Below, one piece after another: positions 11,338 to 24,026 of a stretch of DNA of 64,000 nt. The notes below the pieces were generated by a model. The model saw nothing but the letters and a program-made list of their open reading frames with translations. It made no database searches and had not been told where the DNA came from. The translations under genes and the position numbers were made by a program. The DNA comes from Homalodisca vitripennis (taxonomy: Eukaryota; Arthropoda; Insecta; Hemiptera; Cicadellidae), in contig NC_060207.1 in the NCBI RefSeq assembly GCF_021130785.1, forward strand, positions 7,902,501-7,966,500, in the 5' to 3' direction. Each line of letters begins with the position of its first letter. The first letter of the stretch is position 1.

Positions 11338-14300
11338 GTAAAGTAACACAATACCCTCTTAAAATAGTTGTAACATTCTCTCATTAGGCCTGACCAACTG
11401 AATACAAGCTGTAATGTTTTTGGTGCTTAAACATTCTTTGTCTATGGTACCATGCTTTTAAAAAGGCATTCATATTAAATTTTGTAAGCTACTAACAATA
11501 TTTTACATAGTTGATTTTCATAATGACATCCTCATGGGTGGAATACTCTGCACTAAACATTTAACTATTTTACAGTAAGACAAAAAAAGTTCTGCACATT
11601 TAATACAAGTCAAAGGTTAATCTGGTTCAATATAAAAAATATTGAATGGCAATTTTACATGTTATTTTAATTTATATGCAGAACGTAATTCAATATGTAT
11701 GTGGAGGTTTCATGTGTTAATATGGGTGTCGATAGGTGGAGGACTGGGAGGTACCAGACGAGGAGGTCCTGATGTGAACTTGAAGCACTCGGGTCGAGAG
11801 GATAACGAACGTGAGAGAGAACGTTATCGCCTGGAGAGGGAGAGAGAGGCAGCTGGCGACCGAGGAGGCCGTGACAGAGATCGTGATAGGGACCGGGAAA
11901 GAGAGAGAGAAAGGGAGCCACGAAGACGGTCAAGAAGTAGAGACAGGGAACGAGAAAAGAAAAGGAGATCACGCAGGTAATTATGCAAACAATAAATGTT
12001 AGGATTCTTGACAAGGCTTAAAGCAATTTCAGTTCCTAAATATTTTTATCTAACATAAATGTTAAAAAAAAGTGGTGAGATGAATTTGTTGTAAGATTAT
12101 TATCATTAAATGATTAAATTCCAACAGAGTAAATAATTCTGTGTTCACCATACAGATATGGGATAATGATTTATGATACCTCAATATAATTAGCCAATAA
12201 AAGCAAAATAATGAAATCTCAAATATAATCAATATTAATAAAAAATGAAACAATATTTAAAAAATTAATAAAATATTAGATGAATACTCTTAGGCAATGT
12301 ACAACTAATATGAATGAAAATATAACTAATTAAATAATGTATAAAATATACTAATTATTCTAAATTTGTAGTAGCAAAAATCTTTAAAAGTGCTGTTAGG
12401 AATGTTTTATAATAAAAGATTGTACAAGAATAAAAAAATACATTGTATTAAAAATTTGAATAGCAAATGAACTATAATATTATTTATAAACCAATTTCTA
12501 CTAATAATGGTCTACATATTACCCAAATATGTGCTGTCATACTACTAAACTACCCTGATAGATTACTTGATTTTGGATTACTCTAAATTGTATTTCATAA
12601 GGCACATTTTTAAAATCTTTTCAGATAATGTTTTTTTATTAATATAAAAATTTGTACAAATAAATGTTTACCAGCTAGTACATTTTTATAAACTAACTAG
12701 CGGGCCCGGCGCGCTTTGCTGCGCATTTCAATAATTTTTTGCAAAAGTTGCCCGCGGCTTCGCACGCAATTTCCCGTTGAAAACAGTACACTATATTCAC
12801 TTATTCTTTTTCTATCACATTCTAAACATTGCTGAGATAATTGATAGTCGTTCCATCGTGAGCCTCTTGGGCGTATTATGAAGGTATGTACCATATTCCT
12901 GCCTCTATCTAGCTGTTACCCACGGCTTCGCACGCAAATCTTAAGAACCGAAGTCCTTATATTACTTAGTAAATTTTTTTTTTTACTATAATAAATTTTA
13001 GATTAAATTAGTTATATCTCCGATGCCACGATTGAGCTTGCTTTGTTGTCTCGATCGAGAGAATATGTACACACGGAGTTTTGAGAACCATACTTCTGTC
13101 AAAAAAAACAACTAAGGTTGATTTTATAACATTCTTTATATTTGTAGCCAACGTAAGATAGTAATTATGATATCTGCATTACTCTTCTGATCAAGCATGA
13201 GCATGGTTTATATTAAATAAATATTGCAGTTAAAGGTGAATTTTTACGTCAAATTTGAATTGTATTATCTGGATAGTAAAGTCTATGTTTAACAGTGATT
13301 GCAAAAACAGTTTAAACAAAATTTGTCGTTTCTCTTAAGCTTACTCTATGCTTTAAAACTATAAGTGTAATATATGTTTACAAAGAACAGCTGATTAAAA
13401 ATTTGAAAAGACGTTAACATATGTTTGCTGCAATGCATTTCTTATGGGTATTTCTGTAACCAGTGGGGCGGAATCCTGAATCGGGAAAGGGATGGGCATA
13501 GCTTATAAACCTTCTCCGTGGAAAAATACATATACGTACAAATTTTCATCATGATCGGTCCAATAGTTCACGATTCCATAAAGGACAAACATACAAACAT
13601 TCATTTTTATATATATAGATAATACAAATATAACCATGAATCTTATCTTTCTTATTGGTATACAGCTTGTTAAAATGGTTCTTTCTGGCTTAACCAATAA
13701 AACAAAGTACACAATAATTAAAGTTGTATGTCTAAAAAATAAATTTGCTATTTAAAAGTATACAAAAACAATTTTTTAGTCTTGTTAGTGTCTTTTATTA
13801 CGTTATTTTCGTGAATGTCTCATAATTAATATAAGTATAAAAAGTAATAAAAAATATGTACAATATTTGTTTGTTTACAGTCGCTCCCGGGAAAGAAAAC
13901 GTAGACGCAGCAGGGAACGTATTAAAGATCCTGAGATTGAAGAAATTGATGAGATTGTTGAGAAAAGACCAAGAGATCGTGATCGAGACAGAGATAGGGA
14001 TAGAGAACGTAAAAGAAGGCGAAGTCACTCCAGAGATAGGGATCGTAAAAGAGAACGTAGAGAAAGAGAAAGGGAGAAACGAGAAAGGGATCCTGACTAT
14101 GAAGAAAAAGTCCGAATCAAACAAGAACCTATGGATGGTAGGTTTTATAGGCTCATAATTCACCTCTTTCTTCTTGTTCTAAGTTGTTTGAACTTTGAAT
14201 AATTTTGAAACAATCCTCATCTTAGTAGTAATTTGAATTTAGTCACTCGTGATAATTAAGTAATGATATGCATGCAAAATATGATCCCGGGGACTTAATA

Positions 14301-16697
14301 GATATTCTATATTTTAATAATTGTAAACATTTTTTCAAAGATACGAGAAATACCTCACATTAGGATTTTATTTCATTGTTCCATTACTTCTTGAAATATT
14401 TATGATCCACCACAATTTGATGGAAATTGTAACAAAATCAAAGTACCATAAGGTTATCTAGACCCAATTTTATTTATACTTTATACCAATAATACTGTAC
14501 ATATCTCAAATTTAGTTATATTAGGAGTTGGTGTATTAATGTACATTTGTGATATATAATATTTTAATAAAAATAGAACCAAGAAAATAAATCCCATAAT
14601 TCAAATCTGTATGAAAAAGGAACCAATAAATTAAATGGTATTCATGGGACTATGTATGAATTCTACTGCACAATGTGTATTAATATGTTTTTATACATTG
14701 TACTTTAAAATACATTAAAGTTGGTTTGTCCACAAATATTAAAACATTAGTATGTGTCTTTAGAACATTATATGCTTCATGAGAAACTGATACTTCTTTA
14801 CCATTGAGTAAGTTGCTAACTGTTCCTCGTGTAAATTAAGCTACATATGAGATTTTTATAGTCCACTTAGTAAAAATGTAAGCATTTAACAAAAAGTAAC
14901 AATTTAACATTATACGAAAAACAAGGTGTAAAACAATATGCCAAAATCTAACAAAAAGATATTAATTTGTACGTGTACAACCACCAATATTTTTTCTATA
15001 TATTATAAATTATCCTGTATTAGAAATACTAGCTTATGTACCTAAAATTAAGAATGAAAACCTGCCTCTTGTCATTATCATCAGTTAAATTTAGACTTTA
15101 GTCAAGTCATAATAGAAATGATCAGTTCACCAACATTTATATGGCCCGTGGTTTGGCAAGTAATGTTCAGAATCAAAGTCCGTCATTTCAAAAATGAAAG
15201 CACTTATGATAGAGCACTACATTTTTCAAACGGAAGTAGGCATATTTCAGGTACTGGTACGCAGGCATTTCAATATTCATGGTTAAGAGGATCAGAGGTT
15301 AAGTTGAATTATGACTGGCTTTTATATCAGGTTTTTTGCATGTAGGAGCAGTTCTGGTTAAAATGAATTTCAGCCACAGTTGAATTTGCCTTTTTGCCTC
15401 AGTCAACAAAATCCTCAATCAAAAGCTGTTTTCTTCCGGCCTGATATTTCTGGTACTACAGTTAATTTTGCTTGGTTGCCCAATTCAAGAAAGTATCTAA
15501 ATACTTAGGCTTGAGAAGACCACTTTGGTCAAGAATCATCTATTTCCGGCACTTGTCATCTACTTCCGTATAAGAGAAAGTGTATAAAATCCTCACCAAG
15601 TTCATGCAACATTTAAAATTATCGTTTATAAAAGGTTTAGCATGGTGGAAACTTTGTGGAAAAGAATGACTCATTGAGGAATATAAATGTCCATTCATCT
15701 GTTTTTTCCTTAAGCCACTGTAAAAATCCCATATCACAATTTCAAAGAAGGCAGTCAGTTTCAAGTACCTTATATGCAAACATGCGAGCTTTGTTTATCA
15801 AGGTGGGTTTTATAACAGTATTTTCAATGCATTAAATGGTTTCAATTTTACATGGTTACAAAATGTATTAAAAGTGAGATAGTAAAGTACTTTCTTTACA
15901 CTACTGATCAAGCACTGTGCATACTAAATATTTTATAAACTTTTAGTTTTAACAAAATGTTCCTCCTTGGTGATCTTTAGCTGAAAGTCTTAACGGCTGT
16001 TTGTGTTCGTTTCATGAGTATTGTTATTACTTTTCTGAGTTCAAAAATATTCAAGAAATTTTTCCATTTTATTTTTTAAATCTTCCTTGGACTTCACAAT
16101 ATTCTGTTAAAAAAAATTAGCTGTGTTGGGCCAGCCATTCTTGAAGTTAGCGGTTAGCAAGCCATTTAGAAATTTGTTTTTATTACATAGAGTCATGCTT
16201 AATATCCAACATTCCGAATGAATCTTGATATATATATATATTTTTTTTTTTAAGAAGAGGGACACTTTAATTGTATTGCCAATTCTTATATAGGAAAAAC
16301 TGCTGCAAGCAATAATTAATGTTTTTAAATTACAATTTCTTCTACTCTTGATTAAAGATTTTTTTTCTTCTTTCAAGTTGATCAGTGAACACTCCCAACA
16401 CTGTAATTCTATAAGGTGGGTTGCTTAAAATGAAAGAACAATGTACAGCAAACAGTTTCATGATTTAAAATTGTCTTAACACAATGCATTGTTGTGATTT
16501 CAGATTACCCTGACTTTGGTAACAATTACGATGAGCATGATTTTGAGGAAGGGACTGTCAAATTCGAGAAGAGTGAAGAAGATCGTGAACGCCAACACAT
16601 GGAGAGATTGCAGCAGAATGACATTCCACCTAGCAATGAGATGGAACGAGAATCTAATGGAAGAAATAATTACGAATATGAAGTTCAAGATTATTGA
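11236..16697 (+). CDS. snRNP-U1-70K: U1 snRNP 70 kDa protein, 3' part (four exons)
   Basis: U1-70K binds stem-loop I of U1 snRNA and helps define 5' splice sites in the nucleus. Visible coding exons are 11236-11337, 11736-11976, 13881-14137 and 16504-16697; phases agree at every junction. The first exon covers the end of the RRM and the conserved segment [17 protein letters not shown], and the second opens with the glycine-rich [10 protein letters not shown]. Exons 2 and 3 encode the arginine-rich RD/RE/RS tail. Exon 4 encodes an acidic C-terminus ending in EVQDY. An AATAAA follows the stop by about 130 bp. The N-terminal region and most of the RRM are absent from the window and presumably lie upstream. 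Intron 2 holds an interspersed repeat. Known from the family: the SR-like tail is phosphorylated and contacts SR proteins. Confidence 0.92.
11736..11976 (+). CDS. snRNP-U1-70K: U1-70K exon: glycine hinge and RE/RD repeats
   Basis: The acceptor is gatag and the donor gtaatt. It completes the split Gly codon and continues [19 protein letters not shown], followed by dense RE/RD/RS dipeptides. Confidence 0.92.
12697..13621 (+). repeat. Interspersed retroelement-like repeat in U1-70K intron
   Basis: The stretch starts near cgggcccggcgcgctttgc and contains two copies of a cggcttcgcacgca-type motif (about 12757 and 12925). It ends with atgatcggtccaatagttca and a tatatatatagat tail. This end pattern is widespread in insect genomes, next to RTE-type LINE 3' regions and non-autonomous repeats. 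No protein-coding part remains. Assignment to a named family would need a repeat library. Confidence 0.55.
13881..14137 (+). CDS. snRNP-U1-70K: U1-70K exon: RS/RD repeats with acidic insert
   Basis: It follows a tttacag acceptor and ends before gtaggt. It encodes [19 protein letters not shown], an acidic [10 protein letters not shown] patch, a perfect (RD) run and a KREKE-type tail ending [12 protein letters not shown]. Confidence 0.9.
14203..16503. other. snRNP-U1-70K: U1-70K last intron
   Basis: This is AT-rich intron sequence without another exon, ending at ttgtgatttcag. It includes a short (TA)n/T-rich tract near 16230. Confidence 0.6.
16504..16697 (+). CDS. snRNP-U1-70K: U1-70K terminal exon
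   Basis: After the acceptor tttcag the exon reads [20 protein letters not shown] and ends [10 protein letters not shown] then TGA. The acidic, tyrosine-rich end is like other insect U1-70K proteins as I remember them. Confidence 0.88.
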
Positions 16698-16828
16698 AAG
16701 AATTCCATTTTATGAAGGCAACAATATTTGTATTTGGTTGTTTTTACCTACTAATTGTACGCTATTTGGAATGATTTATCTCAAGACTATTCATAGGAGT
16801 AAGGTAGATGTAAAACTTTCTTTTACAT

Positions 16829-16834
16829 AATAAA
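16829..16834 (+). promoter_or_regulatory. U1-70K polyadenylation signal
   Basis: AATAAA lies about 130 bp after the stop codon, followed by a GT/T-rich stretch (tgtgatatgacattttttctgg). Confidence 0.75.
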
Positions 16835-17418
16835 CGTTTACTTGTGATATGACATTTTTTCTGGTTTCCTTTTTATTATGAGACTTTAAACAATGTGGGG
16901 GGATTGAGGAAAACTATCTACTCATTCTCAAAACATGAATTTAAAAGTAGAAATGCAGATTCAGGTTGACTACAAAGATGAAACTGGTGCTTCTGGTGAC
17001 ATAATTCATTAAAATCCAGAACTAACGGATAGTTATAGTTTTTCCCAATACTATAACGTTTACAGCAAAATGAAAAATTGTTGTTAGTGTAATTTTCATT
17101 CCTATATACCAAAATATTGAGGATGAATAAGTCAGTTGTTTGTAATGAAAATCACTGTAATAAAATTATATAGTAATAATGGATAAATCAAGAATTTTTA
17201 AGTCTCAAATCTGATTGTGAAAATTAAAAAATTGATTCTCGAATATCAAATCCTAATACTCTTTATCCTATCTTATCATTTATATCATCACCAATCCATT
17301 TACTTGCAGTCAGTACGGTAACACAAAAAATAATCCAAGAACATCTCTCTATTTTAAAGGGGTTTCCAGAGGTTTATAGAAATAGCTGTATATTAAGAAC
17401 TAACTCATATATGAATGT

Positions 17419-17640
17419 AGAGTTAGCTCCAGTTCACCTTCTGCTTAGTGCAGCGTCTCCTGGAATCGTAAGTCTGAGATATCCAAAAAGGATTGTGCAT
17501 CTGATGATACAATGAGGATTCCTCATCACCTAGATTACACTTGATTTTGAATCTAGGTGTCAGATGTCGAAATGATGCAAAGAGTTCGATTTCAATTTCT
17601 TCTCCTCAGACTTTTTTTGGATAGACGCAGTAAACTTGTG
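17419..17640. repeat. Degenerate relative of the 47.4-kb MITE
   Basis: The left end (gttagctccagttcacctt, then gcagcgtct) closely matches the left end of the inverted-repeat element at 47342. The right end is only weakly recognisable near cgcagtaaacttgtgct, so this is probably an old, divergent copy. Confidence 0.45.
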
Positions 17641-17779
17641 CTGAGCACAAACATAAATATAGAGAATACTGCAAGCAGAATATTATTTACAAGAGTATAA
17701 TAATTTGTTTATGAGTGGTGTATTTATGGTTTTTTTTAAGTACGAAAAAACAGGTTATTTGCGGACCGCAAATCAACTG

Positions 17780-18910
17780 TCATCTGCTAATTAAGACTCA
17801 GTGATGCATTTATGTATAAGTACAGAACAGCAAGCAACACTTTATAGAGAAAACTACAACAGTTTGTTAATTTGGTTACCTATCTATAGGTTTCCAATAA
17901 CAAGAGGGGTACCCCAAGGTTCTGTTCTGGGCCCTGCTCTCTTTATCCTTACCACAAATGACCTACCAGCATATCTAAGAGACAGCTGTACCCCAATAAT
18001 GTACGCTGATGATACCACCCTTGTGCTGGGCAAAGAAAGTATTGAATCACTTCAGATAAGCGCATTTATTGCTACAAACCTAGCCACTCAATACTGCCAC
18101 GAAAATGACCTAGTTATAAACACACAAAAAACAAAGCAAATCATGTTTGGTAGAGGAGGAAAGGAGGAACCAGCATTACCTGAGGTGGAAGTGGAAGAGA
18201 CCGCATGCTTCCTGGGCATTAACATCGACGGTTCCTTTACCTGGACAGCCCACATTGACAGTGTATGCAGGAAGTTGAACACTGGCATATTTTAATTCGA
18301 AGAATGACGCAAATTGGCAATCCAGAAATAGCAAAAATCATTTACCATGCTTTCTATGAAACTCACATAATGTATGGCATAGCCGCATGGGGTGGTACTA
18401 CCAAGACCAATATGAACAGGATACTAATATTACAAAAGAGAGCATTAAGAACTATACTAGGCCTACAACCTATGGAGAGCTGCCGAGAACATTTTAAAAG
18501 TCTTAAAATCGACTGTGTATGCAATGTACATTTGTGAGGTGGCACACTATGCATCAATCAAACAACCAGCTCAAGGATCAGCCCTTCACAACTATAATAC
18601 AAGACATGCAACCCGTTTCAACCTCCCAGCTCATCGAACTTCTCTATATGCAAGAAAACCAATATATGCCGGTATGAAAAACCTCAACCACCTACCACAA
18701 GACTTCAGACAGGAAACTGGTGCAACACTAAAGAACAGACTGAAGAACCTCTTGTTGGACAATCCAATCTATTCCATGGATGAATTTTATCAAACGACCT
18801 GGACTTGATGTTATGTATTGTATTACAATTTTATGTATTTACTCATATATTGTATACAGTATTGTTTTGACACCATTGCATTTCTTAAAGAAATTGTAAT
18901 AAAGAATATT
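17780..18910 (+). pseudogene. LINE (non-LTR) reverse transcriptase remnant
   Basis: Three open segments in two frames cover the end of a reverse transcriptase: 17801-18295, 18265-18537 and 18515-18808. The first contains ITRGVPQGSVLGP and the catalytic YADD box in IMYADDTTLVLG, followed by FLGINIDGSFTWTAHIDSV. The second holds the thumb-like IAAWGGT and ILQKRALRTILGL. The third has the C-terminal HNYNTRHATRFNLP signature. At least two frameshifts and loss of the 5' part make it inactive. A short 3' tail with aataaagaat follows. The style is that of jockey-superfamily LINEs. Confidence 0.88.
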
Positions 18911-19299
18911 CTGACTTCTGTTTCAATAGTAAAATTAAAAAATTAAAGATAAAGGTCGAGTTGTTTCATAAGCAGCAAATTTCTCACTAAGCACTAGAAG
19001 CGATAATAAATTAGAACAGAAAGGAAGAACTAAGTTTAAATTACACCTGGAAAATTGTAAAACAAAACATTTGAATGGGATATTTTGGTGTAATAGGTAT
19101 GAAGATATTCTGCACTTAGTGAAAAGTATAAATTAATGTCACAAGTAACCTTCATTCAAACAGAAATCTTTTATGTTTAAAAAAAGAATGTTGTAAAATA
19201 GAATTCTTGTAAAACTGATTTTTTTACTAAGATTTATTTTCAATAACAAATTTTGTAATGTGAAAACCTACAAGTTACAATTAATTGCACAATTTTAGT
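18911..19299. other. Non-coding stretch
   Basis: This is AT-rich sequence between two LINE fragments. I see no features in it. Confidence 0.35.
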
Positions 19300-19725
19300 A
19301 CAAAAAGTCCATGTAATGTCCTTAATTGCTTTTCAGTTAAGAATTAATTTAAACAGTAAAATCACTTTCAGCAAACAGCTCTTCAGTTTTTTCATAAAAA
19401 CCTCCCAACAATTCTCTAATTTGATATCATTGGGCACATTATTGTACAGGCGAATTCCTCCATACTCAGGCAATGTCTCAAAAGCTTGTGTTTTGTATAA
19501 AGGATAAATAAGAATACTATTGTATCTGGTGGAATAATTATTATGTATATTGGAGAGTTAATTGAAATATCAATATCTGTTATTATATAAATAATTGATG
19601 GCAGGGTAAGGGTAAGCAGTTTTATGTCTCTGAAACTGGACTCGCAAGATGCATCGTATTTAATACGGTTTATTTTATTGATTATCTTTTTTAAATTAAG
19701 AAAAGCTTGTTTACTTCAACTGAAT
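19300..19725 (-). pseudogene. LINE 3' fragment (C-terminal RT tail)
   Basis: Translated on the minus strand, this region carries the conserved end of jockey-like LINE proteins. A segment like ASCESSFRDIKLL is followed by a tyrosine/threonine-rich NYSTRYNS motif and then YGGIRLYNNVPNDIK. Frameshifts separate the parts. It is a different copy from the one at 17.8-18.9 kb and lies in the opposite orientation. Confidence 0.7.
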
Positions 19726-20356
19726 CACCCTAGAATTCAATGTCATGTAAGGTAGGAATATACATATGCATAGTGAACTGTTAGCAGTGTTTCATATTTA
19801 CTTGTAACCCTACAACTGGCGGTCATTTCATCTTGTAGTGTCGGGGTATTTTAGAGTCTCATGCAAGGTTTTTTTTTAAATGTATAAAAATATAAATTAG
19901 TAGCACTATACATGTAAATAGTTTTTTCTCTTTTCAAAATTAAACAAAGAATAGTATTGCATTTAAATTAGGCAAAAAATGTTATCTAAACAATTTTTTA
20001 AATGAAATTGCAAAAAGAATTTCCCAAGAGAGAAAAATGTAAATGTGAGATAGCCATTGTGTGTCAAATTTCATCTAGTTTCAGAAAATATAGACTTTGT
20101 ACACATATACAAAACCATTACAAAGCTATAAAACAAAAACCGGTCATGCACATAAATTACTCGTGTGAAAATCGGGTGTATACGCAAGAGTTTGGTAATA
20201 CAAGTTTTGCTAAAACAATTCTACAAGCAGATATGAATATGGCGGTTCTACCACACTTTTGGAGCCAACAGAAATTCAATATGAAATCCTGTTCAATGTA
20301 CCATAAATGAATCTGAGATATCAAGCAGCAAATCTAAATGAAAAATATAACCGAAT

Positions 20357-20953
20357 CTATAACTGTTTGCTTTCGATATTAAGCTGTTTAATGAAAAACT
20401 TGTATCCTACAATATTAACCATATTACATTCTTTTTCTTTAATTTTATTCGCTCCAACAAATATTAAATGTAAGTTATCTTTTTTGTTGATTTCTTTGAT
20501 CTTTTTTTCATCCAGTATATTCAAAAATCTATTTGGAAAATTTTCCAGTTCTGCAATTATTGTTAATCCAAATTGCACTCGAGTATTTCAAGGCCACGAT
20601 TTTTTTTACATTTTCAAAAGTTGGCTGCCAGTTTTTGTCGCATTCAAATCGTCAGTCTTTTTAGCATGACATCGTTTTGGGTCCATTTAACATCCCCTTT
20701 TAATATCTGACAAGCTCGAATAATTTTTTTTCAACCCTCTTTGCGGCTTACCCTATCGAGCAAACCATCAGATTAACATCCCTCCGTCACCAGAGACACA
20801 TTGCGCGTGTACATTGTAAATTTCTTCACACAAGCTTTTTTTTCTTTTTATCATAAAATCAACCAAATTTTGAGAGTCCCAATGACGCTCGAGTAACTCC
20901 CCATTTAGCTTACAGGGCTCCCCTATTATAATATTTTTCAACGAGTTATTCAT
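20357..20953 (-). pseudogene. Decayed ORF of unknown origin
   Basis: Two minus-strand open pieces (20768-20953 and 20357-20578) lie close together with stops between them. They have protein-like composition, for example LNGELLERHWDSQNLVDF and INKKDNLHLIFVGANKIKE. I do not recognise the family. It could be a fragment of a mobile or viral gene, since no splice sites bound it. Confidence 0.3.
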
Positions 20954-22259
20954 TTGAACCTTGTATAAATGTTAGATATTGTATTGACTGTGTCCATGAT
21001 ATTGGATAAGAGATATTGACATGTGGTCGATTTGTTGATTATTGTTAACAAGAAACGCTTAGCTGCTGGAAAACTTAGATTGGAAGCTTCACAACAATTT
21101 GATGTTTTTATTCATCAACTCTAATACTTAAGAAGCTGTTTTTAACAGTTAGTACAAATTTATATGATAAAACTACATTTTATTGTTGACAAATTACTAC
21201 ACTGTCATAATCAGAAACCATACTAACGATGATGTGACCTCGATACTACACAGATACAAAGCAGTCTTTCTTGTTGGACTATTTTGAAGACCAAGCGCCA
21301 GGGTAATACACTGCTGGTATTGAACTTCCCAACCTCCTACATGATATGTGTTGACCCACATTCTTCCTGATTGAGAAGTCGCGGCATCAGCTCTTTTCTA
21401 CTTCTTTATCGGTTACCAATAACAACAGAATACATGGTGTCATAGTATGTAAATAAATTAAAATATATGCGATTAAATGGATTTTATATTTTGCTATTTC
21501 GGCTTGAAGGTTTAATTTTTTTATTGGAGGTGGTTTTGTTTGAAATAAGTCAATATAAGTGAACACTTGATTTTACTTCTCGCTAAGAAAATCGCATCCT
21601 CCTAACTTCACATATAAATAAACGCAGTTTTAGTTGTATATCATCTTTTTATTGGATGTTCATTGCGGGTAACTTCTAATATCCCAAGAATTAAGTAGTT
21701 TATTTAAATTAAAGTTCTAAATTACGTGCTCTGTGTTAGGAATATTCCACCAGCAATTTCGTCTGTCAGATATACAGGTTTTTCTGTGTAATTTTTAAAT
21801 GCCGCACAATTGAAGACTCTGTTACCTGAATTTAGCGTATTATACATACTCTAGGAAGTAATAAAGGGTTTTGGATGTATATGTGTTATATTAACACGAC
21901 TTATGTATCCATGTTATGTATACATTGGCAATAATCAGACAGCCAGAATGTAAAGAAAATATTAGTTTTACATACCTTGGAATAAATTAACTATAGTAAT
22001 ATTGTAATTTTTTATTCATTAAATTTACTTATTTTATTTTAGTTTCCTATTAATTAGTGTTGTAAATAGTAACAAAAAATATTATCAACAATTTTATTTG
22101 AGATCTACCCTCCACCACCCCCCAAGTACAGGTAATACTTGAGTGAACTAATCTATTACAGAATTTTAAATAATCAGTTATAAACAGTAATTACTAAAAT
22201 GTTAGGGGGTTAGTCAAAAATTAACAATGGGGTCATTGTTTGTCATGTAAGTAATTTGT
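20954..22259. other. Non-coding stretch before the 71-bp array
   Basis: No gene, terminal repeat or tandem structure was recognised. The tract ccctccaccaccccccaag near 22108 is a short pyrimidine-rich run. Confidence 0.35.
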
Positions 22260-22261
22260 TA

Positions 22262-23155
22262 TTTATGAGTTCTGGTGCTTTCATTGAAGTCCGGGCCCGA
22301 TGACTGAGATTTAGAGGGTAAGAGTTCTTTAACAATGGAGAATTGGTCCATGGAATGACGTCCTGGCCGCTCACTGAAGTTTTGGTGTCAGTAAAATTAT
22401 TTATCAACTGGGAATTGGTCCATGGAATGACGTCCTGGCCCCTCACTGAAGTTTGGTGTCAGTAAAATTATTTATCAACTGGGAATTGGTCCATGGAATG
22501 ACGTCCTGGCCGCTCACTGAAGTTTGGTGTCAGTAAAATTATTTATCAACTGGGAATTGGTCCATTGAATGACGTCCTGGCCGCTCACTGAAGTTTGGTG
22601 TCAGTAAAATTATTTATCAACTGGGAATTGGTCCATGGAATGACGTCCTGGCCGCTCACTGAAGTTTGGTGTCAGTAAAATTATTTATCAACTGGGAATT
22701 GGTCCATGGAATGATGTCCTGGCTGCTCACTGACATTTGGAGTGTTGGTGTCAGTTCAAATTCTTCACTATCGACTGGGAATTTCAGGACCATGTGTAGA
22801 GTTCCTGGCCGCTCACTGACATTTAGAATGTTGGTGCGAGTTAAAATTCTTTATCAAATGGGAATTGGTCCATGGAATGACGTTCTAGCCGCCCACTGAC
22901 ATTTGGAGTGTTGGTGTCAGTTCAAATTCTTCATTATTAACTGGGAATTTTAGGACCATGGGTAGAGTTCCCGGCCGCTCACTGAAATTTGGAGCGTTGG
23001 TGTGAGTTAAAATTCTTTATCAAATGGGAATTGGTCCATGGAATGACGTTCTGGCCGCCTATTGAAATTTGGAGGTTGGTGTCGGTTAAAATTCTTCTTT
23101 ATCAATGGAGGATTTCATGCCAATGTAATGATGTCTCGGCAGATGGCTGAGATTT
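22262..23155. repeat. Tandem array, 71-bp units grading into 166-bp units
   Basis: The motif aattggtccatggaatgacg recurs at 22342, 22414, 22485, 22556, 22627 and 22698, a period of 71-72 bp with near-identical units. From about 22695 the spacing becomes 166 bp (ggaattggtc at 22695, 22861 and 23027). These longer units alternate the 71-bp type with a diverged version containing tcaggaccatg or ttaggaccatg. The right end decays toward 23155. The open frames here are repeat translations. Confidence 0.9.
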
Positions 23156-24026
23156 ACAGTGCAAGTTTCAGCGTTGCCGATTTCAGAACATATAAAATAT
23201 TGAAAAAATATCTTTGGTCCGGAAATAACATTTATAGGTGTAGTATATTTCTTGTGAACTGGCATGTTTTCCTTCAGTGAATGTTATACTAATACTTTAG
23301 TTATACACAGGTCACGCTAACTCTTGGAATGGTATTTTGCTAAATGTGTAATAACCATAGTTACTAATTTCAACAATCACATATTAAATATGAATGATCT
23401 CTGTGGCTGAATTTGGAAGCCCTTTATTCCAGTAATTTGGTGGACAAAGGCTGTGAAGAAGACAGTGTTTTATTTTGTTTTGTAGAATAAGTTTCTGAAA
23501 TATTTCAATTGACTAAGATAAATGCCATATATAAGGCTGTAAACTCTCATAATTAATTATTGATTTTGAAATTTAAGTCATTTGTAGGGAGGTCAGTGAG
23601 AAGTAAATCGCATTTAATGTACTGTAATACGTAAATGAATGTAAATAATGTTAAATCGATGTAACTCTAACTCCAAAACTTCCGTAGTTATTTAACTCTA
23701 TCACAATATACATACAAGGTGGCCACGCTTCTGGAATACCTGGAAAGTCATCGAAATATAAAAGGTCATGGAAAGTCATTGAAATTCAAAAGTCGGTCAT
23801 AAAAAATTTCAGTGGATATTATCCTATGCAAATTTTATTGAAATATGTTGCTGAATTGCAAAATTTAAGGAAGAGAATCCTGAATATGATGAAGTAGATA
23901 ATTAATTATCAATAGTAACGATTCGTTACCCTAAAATAATGTGAGCTATTTTATTAAAAAATACTATAATTTCTTTAAAAACTAAATTAAATTTAATCAA
24001 ACAAATTTGAAATTTTTTCTTAATAA
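23156..24026. other. Non-coding stretch
   Basis: A doubled ggaaagtcat(c/t)gaaat motif occurs near 23750-23790. Nothing else is recognised. Confidence 0.35.

Noticed and set aside
11667..12014. Minus-strand ORF of 115 codons
   Set aside because: It is antisense to the Arg-rich U1-70K exon.
22243..22899. Open frames across the 71-bp array
   Set aside because: They are repeat translations with no protein family features.
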